This document shows, in pieces, positions 1-10,355 of a DNA stretch of 64,000 nucleotides. Each line of letters opens with the position of its first letter. Within the stretch, counting starts at the first letter, position 1. The DNA is from Proteles cristata cristata (lineage: Eukaryota; Chordata; Mammalia; Carnivora; Hyaenidae). The notes under the pieces were generated by a model. It made no database searches. It was not told the DNA's origin and saw nothing but the letters and a program-made list of their open reading frames with translations. The stretch spans positions 1 to 64,000 of the forward strand of contig JAESUZ010000976.1 of the NCBI GenBank assembly GCA_017311185.1. Reading direction: 5' to 3'. A program made the translations under genes and the position numbers.

Positions 1-292
1 AATTTTGTCCACATTTAGTAAAACACTACCTGACATTACCGGGTCCGATCTGTTAAGGGATTTACAGAAAGGGATGAATAATTTGAACCCTCTTGGACAT
101 GTGTCTCTCCTAATTGGAACTGTTCTCGTGAATACTTTATTCATAATACTTTTATGCCTTGTTATTATTTCAATCTTCCGGTGCTGGCAAAGAAGGCAAC
201 AACTGAAAAAGGATAGACAACGCGTTCTCGCCGCCTTACAGTTTGCTACCGCTTCTCAGAATAAAGGGGGAGATGTGGGAGCCCGACAGTGA
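1..292 (+). pseudogene. env: Endogenous betaretrovirus env, C-terminal part of the transmembrane subunit (cut by window edge)
   Basis: An open frame enters from the left edge and ends with TGA at 290-292, inside the LTR. It contains a hydrophobic stretch of about 25 residues (roughly residues 35-60 of the visible part: LIGTVLVNTLFIILLCLVII) followed by a basic cytoplasmic tail (CWQRRQQLKKDRQR). This is the layout of the membrane anchor of a retroviral TM subunit. The same segment occurs almost unchanged on the minus strand at 22,820-23,248, so both belong to one family. Only the tail of the gene is visible, so whether this copy is intact upstream cannot be judged. Confidence 0.8.
262..273 (+). 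promoter_or_regulatory. Polypurine tract of the left-edge provirus
   Basis: The purine run TAAAGGGGGAGA abuts the TG that starts the LTR at 274. This is the position of the plus-strand primer of reverse transcription. The same run abuts the 3' LTR of the minus-strand provirus at 22,839-22,850. Confidence 0.75.
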
Positions 293-723
293 CCACAAGA
301 AAGCGTGGTTAGGGACGCGGGGATGTGCCTGCACACGGGGCTCCCTGCCTGGGCAAGGCATTCCTGCAAACAGGATGCTCTGCCAGGAGGCCTGCACACA
401 ATATCCAAGTTTAATGGTCCGCTCGCACACGAGGGAACATGCCCTCCTTAGAAATAAGGAGGAGGCTGGAATTGTGGGCAGGCCTCTTAGTAAACATGTT
501 GTGGTCGCTTCCTCCCTTTGCTCCCCCCTGTCCTTGAAAGGTGTTTGGCTACTTGCCCGTAATTGGTACAGGAATGCATCTTGTAGACTTCAGTTTGTAT
601 CCAGTTACCGGGTATAAAATAAACCGCAACAGGGGCTTGTGTAGAATTGTTCCTCCGGCCGGAATTGTGTCTCTGTCTGTCTTTTGTGTGTGTCTTGTCC
701 TTTGTGTCATTGCGTCCGCAACA
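274..723 (+). mobile_element. 3' LTR (450 bp) of a betaretrovirus-like provirus
   Basis: The LTR starts TGTGGGAGCC just after the polypurine tract and ends CCGCAACA at 723. Its 450-bp length and sequence match the LTRs at 22,389-22,838, 27,861-28,310 and 49,884-50,333. Because env lies directly upstream, this is the 3' LTR of a provirus whose body is left of the window, so its target duplication cannot be checked. Confidence 0.9.
613..623 (+). promoter_or_regulatory. Overlapping TATA box and polyadenylation signal in the 450-bp LTR
   Basis: The string TATAAAATAAA holds a TATA box and an AATAAA hexamer (618-623) that share bases. It is also present in the solo LTR (50,223-50,233). No other AATAAA was seen between it and the LTR end. 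Confidence 0.5.
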
Positions 724-772
724 GACATAGTGAAACACGTACTATAGTCTCTTTCTCACACACGCACGTGCA

Positions 773-824
<52 letters not shown>
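773..824. repeat. (CA)n microsatellite
   Basis: About 25 CA dinucleotides lie just right of the left-edge LTR. It is a length-variable simple repeat with no coding content. Confidence 0.95.
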
Positions 825-986
825 AGATTACTACTCCTATAAATACTTGGAAGCATTTATATCACTTGAAGTATGGCTATAGCCTGACTACCCAGAATTC
901 TGAGATCTGGATTTTCCTGAAAGCCTGCAAAATCCAATTTCTATGGTGTGAGGCCCTGCTCTATTTTAACACAAAACCAGGAAATT

Positions 987-1209
987 TGTTTCTTTCTTTG
1001 TTTTTTAAGCTTTATTCATTTATTTTGAGAGATAGAGACAAAACGAATAGGGCACAGGCAGAGAGAGAGGATAACAGAGAATCCCAAGGAGGCTCTGAAC
1101 CGCCAGCAAGGAACCTAATGTGGGACTCAAACCCACAATGCCATGAGATCATGACCTGAGCAGAAACCAGGAGTCGAATGCTTAACCAACGGAGCCACCC
1201 ATGTGCCCC
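987..1209 (-). mobile_element. tRNA-Lys-derived carnivore SINE, minus strand
   Basis: The plus strand reads from a T-rich tail through GA-rich sequence to the complement of the SINE head (CCACCCATGTGCCCC). It is flanked by a perfect 13-bp target duplication, AAACCAGGAAATT, at 974-986 and 1,210-1,222. Confidence 0.9.
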
Positions 1210-1222
1210 AAACCAGGAAATT

Positions 1223-2752
1223 GCCTTATGCTGAAAGTCCAAAAAAAGAAGTTCCAGTGAATGTGTATCTTATTTGAAATGAATCCTTTCCCTGAGCTCA
1301 GGGATGCCTATTTGAGAAAGGTAAATCTGAGAATGAATCAATCCATGTAAAAGGCAGCAGAAATATGTTCTTCACTGTAGACAGAAGCATCAGTATATAT
1401 TGTGAGATAATTAAGCCTGTTAATCAACTGAGGTTTAATGAAAATTGTTGGCAGATTACCAACGGAAATCTGTTTTCCCATGAATGAATTGAGGTTGGTA
1501 AGTTTGTCTCTTTTCTAGAACACATAACAATTCACTAACATAAGGTGTGAAAAAAGCATTTCTGGTAATAAGAGAAATGGAGCACTCCTCGGATAAGTAA
1601 GTGGTTCAGAGGAATGGATTATAGGATACAGTTTGTCCCAGAATCGGGAAGGACTGTACAGCACCTGAGCCATCAACGGGGTCCTGTACCAGGACGACTT
1701 AATATACTTCAGAGCCATCTGTTGCCTTGCAGATGTATTAGAGGATAAAAGTACCAAGAGTGAAATTCTTACCATAACGTGTTAGTTGATTTTATTGCTA
1801 CGACTGAAAGACTGGAAAACCTGAACTCATCGTATTGGCAAGAGGTCACCAAAACTGGCCAAATCATTGTGAAAACTCTGGATAAGACTTCCTTTCCCGA
1901 GGAGGCAGGATGGAGGAGGAAGGAATAGCTAACGTGACCCGGCCTAAAACTAGTTAAAAATAACAACTAATGTACAAAAATTATATTTTTAGAAACCTTA
2001 GATCTTGGAAAAGTAAGAACTAGCTCAACTAAATGTCCTGAGAAGGAAGAGCCCTTTTTAGGTGAAGCTTCCTGGTTTCCATTCCTGGGCCTATTTGCCA
2101 CATATGGGCTTAGGCCAGAGTTTGAAATTTAAAGCAGGACAAAAAAGAACTAAAATCCACACCGTTGATGAGAAGAGCTAAACGCTTCCATATCTAAGAG
2201 CTAAAGAGAAACACATCTCCCGGTGTCTGTTGAATAGGGATGAACAAGGCACACTTGAGTCATCTTACATTGAAAACCTCAGTTTCAAACCAACTTACTC
2301 CCCAATTGCAAACTACACGCTAAGCGAAGAGTATTAAGGATTTTTCATCTCGAGAGTCAGACAGTGCTGGGTTTAAATCAGAGAGCTAACACTAAATCTT
2401 TGCCCGAGGGAAATCTCATTTCCTCCCTACACCCTCTTCTCTGAGTTCTAATACAGTATCTACCTGAGAATAATTAGTTAGTAAAGGAGATTTTTGTCTT
2501 GCCAACACAAATATAGTTTTGAGCACAAGAGTCCCTTTGCTCTACCACAGGTAAACCTTTGTTTAAGAACCAATAAGGAGCAAAGAGGAGAAAAGGAATG
2601 TTTCTCTGTAGACATACGTCACCTCCTGAACCCACAGTTGTGGAAGTAATAAGCCCTTGGAAGAAAGGCAGGAGCGGGCTACAGAGGAGAGAAGTTCTCT
2701 GCCAATTCAGGTGTTAGTGTCCTTTATATCCTTGGTTAGAGCTGCAGTTTCG
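1223..2752. other. 3' flank of sulfotransferase copy A; no gene seen
   Basis: From about 1,500 this stretch aligns by eye with 28,480-29,300 (copy B). From about 2,150 it also aligns with the region from 39,390 (copy C). Shared landmarks include GATGAACAAGG/GATGAACCAGAC-type text and GTATTAAGGATTTT followed by a short T-run. The open frames in it are short and not shared between copies, so no gene is called. Left of 1,500 nothing is recognised. Confidence 0.6.
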
Positions 2753-2950
2753 GGGCACCTGGGTGGCTAAGTTTGTTAAGTGTCCAAATGTTGGTTTTGG
2801 CTCACATCGTGATCTCACAGTCTGAGTTCAGGCCCTGGATGCGGTTTGGTGCTGAACCTGTGGAGCCTGCTTGGGATTCCCTCTCTCCCTCTCTCTCTTA
2901 CCTCCCCACTTGATCTCTTTCTGTGTCTCTCTCAAAAATAAATTAAATTA
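2753..2950 (+). mobile_element. Old carnivore SINE, plus strand
   Basis: The head GGGGCACCTGGGTGGCTAAG, an internal GATCTCACAGTCTGAGTTCA box, a CT-rich region and an A-rich end are all present, with many substitutions from the young consensus. Confidence 0.85.
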
Positions 2951-3215
2951 GAAATCTTTAAGCTGTAGCTTACGAAATAAATTATGTGTGTTTCTTGGGA
3001 GAGATTAACAGAGAAATGAGCAAAACTGAAATAAAGGCAAGCGAGGCAGCCAGCAACACCAAGTTGGGCATAAATACACAGAGTGACAACAGTGAGTCTG
3101 TAGAATCAGACGGTGGCAGCATCCTCAGCCTTTGGACCCAGAATGACTGCAATGCTTCCACTCCGTCAGCCTTACTACCAGAAACTCAAAAAATGCCTAA
3201 GAAAGCAAAATTCTA

Positions 3216-3430
3216 GGACACCTGGAGGGCTCAGTTGGCTAAGCATATAACTCTTGATTTTGGCTCAGATCATGATCTCAGGGTTCCTGGGATCAAGCAC
3301 CACATAGATTAGTTTCTGACAGAACAGAACCTAACTGGGATTCTTTCTCTTCCTCTCTCTCTGCCCCTCCCCACTCTCTCGTAAGCTGTTTCTTCTTCTC
3401 TCTCCCTCCAAAAAAAAAAAATATTTTTTA
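3216..3430 (+). mobile_element. Diverged carnivore SINE, plus strand
   Basis: ACACCTGGAGGGCTCAGTTGG is followed by a recognisable SINE body, a pyrimidine-rich tract and an A12 tail. Confidence 0.8.
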
Positions 3431-3979
3431 AAGAAGAGGCAAAGATCCATGAGCACCAATCAGCAGTTAGAAAATGTAACTCAGAAAGGTCATCCTCCCA
3501 ATAGCTAAAGATACCATCTCTACGTGCTTAGGATAAACTACACATGAAATGAGCAAGATATATATATATACAAAGAAAAGCAGAGAAATTATTTCAAGAA
3601 GATTCTGGGCAGAAGGGGCGTGGAGCCCTAGTGTTGGGGGAAACAGCATCCTTTGCAATTCAATTTCCCTTTGCACACAAGGCCCCAGTTGCTCCTGCAC
3701 ATGGCCATGCCCTTCTCCCTCTTTATGCCAAGAGGTCACACAAACTCATCATGGCAATTACGATGTAATTTAAGTAATTAGCCTGATAACTCAGCTGTCA
3801 GTCACTTGGAGAAGAAGAAAATTCCTGCACCTTATTTACTATTTTGTTCCAGGCTAACATGGACTATTGTAGTTTACAGTAGTCTTTTAAAAATTCCCCA
3901 AATCAGATATCATTGAGAAAATATTTACTGATGAGGTCATAGATGCTCAGAGAATTTTATTTTTATTTGTTATTTTTAT
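3431..3979. other. Copy A segment bridging a deletion of the exon 6 region
   Basis: About 3,480-3,555 matches 40,320-40,410 of copy C, and 3,590-3,960 matches 41,690-42,270. The roughly 1.25 kb between these points in copy C, which contains exon 6, is missing here and replaced by a short (TA)n run. No open gene is present. Confidence 0.6.
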
Positions 3980-4180
3980 TTTTCTTTAAAAAATATTTTT
4001 ATTGTGAGACAGAGACAGAGCATGAACGAGGGAGGGGCAGAGAGAGAAGGAGACACAGAATCCAAAGCAGGCTCCATGTTCTGAGCTGTCAGCACAGAGC
4101 CTGATGTGGGGCTCCAACCCAGTAACCATGAGATCATGACCTGAGCTGAAGCCTAAAGCTCAACTGAGTCAGTCACCGTC
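3980..4180 (-). mobile_element. Carnivore SINE, minus strand
   Basis: T-rich start, GA-rich body, GAGCTGTCAGCACAGAGCC and ATGAGATCATGACCTGAG are the complement of the SINE consensus. An imperfect duplication of TATTTGTTATTTT flanks it (about 3,964 and 4,182). Confidence 0.85.
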
Positions 4181-5329
4181 CCTATTTGTTATTTTCAAAA
4201 CAGGAGTTCATGTCGGAGGCAATTTGGCAGAGAAGTAAGGCTCTCCTTACATTTTGCCTGCACCCTTCTCTCAAACAGAGAAGGCCTGAAGTCATAGGAC
4301 ACTGAGCCACAGGAGTTTGGGAAGAGAAAGAGACAGAGTACACTGGGAAGGAAACCTCATAAGTGCGTGAGTGTGAACTGGGGAAGATAAAAGCAGGACT
4401 GGACCCAAAGATATGGAGGGAGGGGAGGGAACCCGGCTTGGGTGCAACTGTGGTGAGTGATTAACCAGCGAGTGGTGGTGAGCTGCAACGAGTTCAGTGG
4501 AAAGGAATGAAAAGCTGAGATTGCTCATAGAACCATCCCTGGAAAAGAGAAAAAAACCTCAGCTTGGAAATACAGTGTTTGTTAGCTCTGGCTGGGGTGA
4601 TGACTTTAAACTAGGTGCCCTGGTCCCAGAAGGCGCCAGGAAAAACTGAACTGTTGTGTGCCCGGCACCATCCATGGCGGCGGTGGCCCGGTGAACCGGC
4701 AGCAATGCCTGCGGAGGCGGTCTCAGCACTGGGTGAAGTGGCAGCTGTGCACGTGACAGTGGCCCGCTGAAGTGGCGGCAGCGAAACCCAGCCCACCTTG
4801 GCTACATCCTCAGCACAAGGAGATCAGACCGAAGAAGTGATTTCCAATGCTTGGTTGAGAAGGGACTAGGGTGACTCCATTTTTCTCCCCACAACCACCA
4901 AGTAGGGTCTTCAGGGAGGCCAGCAGACACAGTGGAGACAAGACCTGCCTACACCAAACCACACCCATCCCCTCCAGATAGCTGTTTTTGTTGTTCTTGT
5001 AGCTATTTTTACCTGAGCCTGGGTTTGAGTGTTTATTGGTTTTGTCTGTGCGTTTGTGTACCTGTGCTCCCTCTGTGGTTGTCTGTTTTCTTTTTCAGGG
5101 CTGCCTCAAGAAATAAGCCAAAGTACACATGGTGGAGAGTCTCAAATACCGCTACCAGTAGGGAAACAAAAGAACCAAACGTTCAACAAGAGAAACCAAG
5201 AGACACCATCCAAACACTTCCAGAAGAGACAGGCCCTGAACAGTCAAAAGAGCCCTCTCTAATACAGCAGAACTCACAGGGTACATGTGTACAACAAGCT
5301 TTTAATATTAAAAAGAGATAGAAAGCTAA

Positions 5330-6137
5330 CCAAAATGATGAAATTGAAGAACTCTCCTCCAAAGAAACTCCAGGAAGAAATGACAGCTAGAGAACTGCTC
5401 AAACATATAAGCAACAAAACTGAACAAGAATTTAGAACAACAATCATAAAATTAATAGCCAGGCTTGAAAAAAGCATGGAGGACATCAGAGAAACTATGG
5501 ATACAAACAATATGGACTTAAAAATAGTTATGGTGAATTAAAAAATAGGATAAATGAGATACATAATAAACTGGAGGCGTTCAATGCAAGGATTGAAAAG
5601 GCAGAAAGGAGAATAAGTGATTTAGAAGACATTATTATAGAAAAAGAAGAAACAGAAAAAAGAGGTAAACTGATCCAGGAACATGAAAGAAGAGTTCGAG
5701 AGCTTAGCGATACAATCAAATGGAACAATATCCATATCATAAGAATTCCAGAAGAGGAAGAGAGAGGGAAAGGTGCTAAAGGAGTCCTGGAACAAATTAT
5801 AGCAGAGAACTTCCCCAACCTTGGGAGGGAAGTAGATGTAAAAATTCAAGAGTCACAGAGAACTCCCATCAGATGTAACTTGAATCGATCTTATGCACAA
5901 CATATCATAGTGAAACTGATAAAATATAAGGACAAAGAGAGAATTTTGAAAGTACCTAAGGAGAAAAGGGCCCTAACATACAAAGGGAAACCTATCAGAT
6001 GGTTACAGACCTATCTACTGAAACTTGCAGGCCAGAAAGGAATGGCAGGAAATTTTCAATGTGATGAACAGAAAAAATATGCAGCCAAGAATCCTCTATC
6101 CAGCAAGCCTGTCTTTGAGAATAGAAAGAGAGATTAA
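5330..6137 (+). pseudogene. LINE-1 ORF1 (RNA-binding protein), frameshifted
   Basis: The coding signal runs through at least two frames. An N-terminal lysine/glutamate-rich part ends in a stop near 5,541. It continues in another frame through a heptad-like coiled-coil segment (ISDLEDIIIEKEE) and a central RRM-like part (NIHIIRIPEEEER). The last part, ending at 6,137, is the basic C-terminal domain. ORF1p normally trimerises through the coiled coil and coats L1 RNA. This copy cannot make it. Confidence 0.85.
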
Positions 6138-6266
6138 AGTCTTTCCAAATAAACAAAAATTGAAAGAATTTGTCACCACTAAACCAGCCCTATAAGAAAT
6201 CCTGAGGGGGGGACTCTGAGGGAAGTGTTGCAAGGAAAGCAAGATACCAGAGACACCACCACAATC

Positions 6267-9200
6267 ATGAATCCCACAAAGGACACAATGACTCTAAACC
6301 CACATATTTCAATAATAACACTGAATGTAATTGTGCTGAATGCTCCAATCAAAAGACATAGGGTTGCAGAATGGATAAAAAAACAAAATCCATCTTTTTG
6401 CTGTCTACAAGAAACGCATGTTAGACTGGAAGATACCTTCAGATTAAAAGTAAGGGGATGGAGAAATATCTATCATGCTATGGGAAGTCAAAAGAAAGTT
6501 GGAGTAGCTATACTTATATTGGACAAACTGAACTTTAAATTAAAGACAATAACAAGGGATGAAGAATGGCATTACATAATAATTAGAGGGTCTATCCATC
6601 AAGAAGAACTAACAGTCATAAATGTCTATGCACCGAATGTGGTAGCACCTAAATAATTAAAACAATTAATCACAGACAGAAACAATCTTATAGATAGAAT
6701 GTGCTAATAGTAGAGGATTTTCATACTCTACTTACAGCAATGGATAGACCAACCAGACAGAAAATCACAAAAGAAACAAAAGACTTGAATGACACATTGG
6801 ACCAGATGGATCTGACAGATATATTCAGAACTCTACATCCTGAGGCCAGGGAATTCACTTTCTTCTCAAGTGCGCATGGCACAGTCTCCAAGACAGATCA
6901 CATATTGGGACATAAAGCAGCCGTCAATAAATATAAAAGAATTGAGATCATATCATGCACACTTTCAGATCATAATGCTTTGAAACTTGATATCAATCAC
7001 AGGAAGAATCCTGGAAAATCTCCAAAAACATGGAGTTTAAAGAACACCCTACTAAAGAATGAATGGGCCGATCAGGCAATTAGAGAAGAAATTTAAAAAA
7101 TATATGGAAACAAATGAAAATGAAAATACAACAATCCAAACTCCATGGGATGCGGCAAAGGCAGTCCTAAGAGGAAAGTACATTGCACTCCAGGCCTATT
7201 TCAAGAAATTAGAAAAAGAGCAAGTCCAAAATCTAATAGCTCGCCTAAAGTAACTAGAGGCAGAGGAACAAGAGCACCCCAAATCCAGTAGAAGAAGAGA
7301 GATATTAAAAATCAGAGCAGAAATAAACAACATAGAGACCAAAGAAACAAATGAACAGATCAATGAAGCCAAGAGTAAGGTTTTTGAAAAAATGAACAAA
7401 ATTGACAAACCTCTAGCCAGGCTTCTCAAAAAGAGAAGAGAGAGCACCCAAATAGACAAAATTATGAATGAAAATGGACTTATTGCAACCAACCCCTCAG
7501 AAATACAAGCAATTATCAGGGAATACTATGAAAAATTGTATGCCAACAAATTGGACAACTTAGAAGAAATGGACAAATTCCTAAACACACACTCACTAGC
7601 AAAATTCACACAGGAAGAAATAGAAAACCTGAACAGACCCATAACGAGTGAAGAAATTGAATCAGTGATCAAAAATCTCCCAACAAATAAGAGCCCTGGA
7701 CCTGATGGCTTCCCTGGGGAATTCTACCAGATATTTAAAACAGAATTAATCCCAATTCTTCTCAAGCTATTCCAAAAAATAGAAGTCGAAGGAAAACTCC
7801 CGGACTCGTTTTATGAAGCCAGCATCACTCTGATTCCCAAGCCAGACAGAGATCCAGCAAAAAAAGAGAACTACAGGCCAATATCCTTGATGAATACGGA
7901 TGCAAAAATCCTCAACAAGATCCTTGCAAATCGATTCGAACAGCACATAAAAAGAATCATCCACCAAGATCAAGTGGGATTCATTCCTGGGCTTACAGGG
8001 CTGGTTCAATCAGTGTGATACATCACATCAACAAAAGAAAAGATAAAAAGCATATGATCCTGTTGATAGATGCAGAAAAATCATTTGACAAGATATAGCA
8101 TCCCTTCTTAATAAAGACTCTCGAGAAACTCGGGATAGAAGAAACTTACTTAAACATCATACAAGCCATCTATGAGAAGCCCTCAGCTAACACCATCCTC
8201 GATGGGAAAAACGGAGAGCTTTCCCCCTGAGATCAGGAACACGGCAGGGATGTCCACTCTCACCACTGTTGTTTAACATAGTGCTGGAAGTCCGAGCATC
8301 AGCCATCAGACAACAAAAGGAAATCAAAGGCATCAGAATTGGAAAAGAAGAAGTCAAACTTTCATTTTCGCAGAAGACATGATACTCTACATAGAAAACT
8401 CGACAGACTCCAGCAGATGCCTACTAGAACTGATCCAAGATTTCAGCAAAGTGCAGGGTACAAAATCAACATACAGAAATCGCTTGCATTCTTATACACC
8501 AAAAATGAAGTAACAGAAAGAGAAATCAAGAAACAGATCCCATTCACAATTGCACAAAAAACCATAAAGTACCTAGGATTAACCTAACCAAGGATATAAG
8601 AGATCTGTATGATGAACAGTATAGAAAACTTAAGAAGGAAATTGAAGAAAACCCAAAGAAATGGAACAACACTCCATGCTCATAGTTTAGAAGTATAAAT
8701 ATTGTTAAAATGTCATTCCTACCCAAAGCAATCTACACATTCAATGCTATTCCAATCAAAATTACAGCAGCATTCTTCTCAAAGCTAGAACAAACAATCC
8801 TAAAATTTGTATGGAATCACAGAAGACCTCAAATAACCAAGGAAATATTGAAGAATAAAACCAAAACGGGAGGTATCACCATCCCAGACTTTAGCCTCTA
8901 CTACAAAGCTGTCATCATCAAGACAGTATGGTGTTGACACAAAAACAGACACATAGACCAATGGAATAGAATAGAAAACTCAGAATTGGACCCAAAATTA
9001 TACAGCCAACTAATCTTGGACAAAGTAGGTATGGGTATCCAATGGAAAAAAGACAGATGGTGCTGGGAGAACTGGACAGCAACATCCAGAAGAATAAAAC
9101 TAGATCATTTTCTCACACCTTACACAAAATTAAACTCAAAATAGATAAAAGACCTGAAAGTGAGACAGGAAAGCAGCAAAACCCTAGAGGAGAAAGCAGG

Positions 9201-10089
9201 AAGCATCCTTCTTACCTCCACTGCAGCAATTTCTAACTTGACACATCCCCAAAAGCAAAAGAATCAAGAGCGAAAATAAACTATTGGGACCTCATCAAGA
9301 TTAAAAGCTTCTGCAAGGCAAAGGGGACAATCCATAAAACTAATATACAACCAACAGAATGGGAAAAGATAGTTGCAAATGAAATATCAGATAAAGGGTT
9401 GATATCCAAAATCTATAGGAATTCACCAAACTCAACACCCAAAAAACAAACAACCCAGAGAAGAAATGGGCAGAAGATGTGAACAGACACTTCTCCAAAG
9501 AGGACATCCAGATGGCCAACAGACACATGAAACGATGCTCAGCGTCCCTCATCATCAGGGAAATACAAATCAAAACCACACTGAGATACCACCTCACACC
9601 AGCCAGAGTGGCTAAAATGAGCAAATCAGAGGACTTTAGATGCTGGCGAGGATGTGGAGAAACAGGCACCCTCCTACACTGTTGGTGGGAATATAAACTG
9701 GTGCAACCGCTCTGGAAAACAGTGTGGAGGTTCCCAAAAAATTAACAATAGAACTCCCCTATGACTCAGCAGTAGCTCTGCTAGGAATTTACCCCAGGGA
9801 TACAGGAATGCTGATGCATAGGGGCACATGGACCCCAATGTTCATAGCAGCACTCTCCACAATAGCTAAAACATGGAAAGAGCCTAAGTGTCCATCAACG
9901 GATGAATGGATCAAGAAGATGTGGTTTATCTATACCATGGAATACTACATGGCAATGAGAAACAATGAAATCTGGCCATGTGTAGCAACATGGAGGGACC
10001 TTGAGGGTGTTATGCTGAGAGAAATAAGTCAGGCAGAGAAGGACAAATATCATATGTTTGCACGTATAGGAGGATTAGGAGGAACTTAA
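6267..10089 (+). pseudogene. LINE-1 ORF2 (endonuclease and reverse transcriptase), multiply broken
   Basis: It begins MNPTKDTM at 6,267. The AP-endonuclease motif CCLQETHV is at about 6,400, and the RT segment [14 protein letters not shown] is at about 7,690. The RT catalytic box (usual FADD) reads FAED at about 8,367-8,378 and lies next to a frameshift. The C-terminal cysteine region ([17 protein letters not shown]) is at about 9,640. Stops and frame changes near 6,656, 7,096, 7,253, 8,018 and later separate the pieces. The normal role, nicking target DNA and copying L1 RNA at the nick, is lost. Confidence 0.9.
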
Positions 10090-10355
10090 TGGAGGACCAT
10101 GGGGGAGAAGAAGGGGGGAAATAGTGGAGGAGAGGGAGAGAGGCAAACCATGAGACTCTTGATTGCTGAGAACAAATTGTGGACTGATGGGTGTTGGGGA
10201 AAGGGGGAAGATGGGCATGGAGGAAGGCACGTGTGGGGATGAGCACTGGGTGTTATATGGAAACCAACTGACAATAAACTATTTGTAAAAAATTAAGATA
10301 AAATAAAACTACTCTGTTTAAATGTCAAAAAATAAATAAATAAAACACGAGTTCA

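Larger units (their letters stand above)
4211..10341 (+). mobile_element. Full-length LINE-1, inactivated
   Basis: It has a 5' UTR (4,211-5,320), ORF1, ORF2 and an A-rich 3' end. It is flanked by AAAACAGGAGTTCA (4,197-4,210) and AAAACACGAGTTCA (10,342-10,355), a 14-bp target duplication with one mismatch, which fixes both ends. Both reading frames are interrupted several times. It sits in copy A of the sulfotransferase block, in the part that corresponds to the intron right of exon 6 in copy C. Confidence 0.95.

Noticed and set aside
4932..5321. 129-codon plus-strand frame with a hydrophobic start
   Set aside because: It lies in the LINE-1 5' UTR between the target duplication and ORF1. No gene family resemblance, and L1 5' UTR frames are not conserved.
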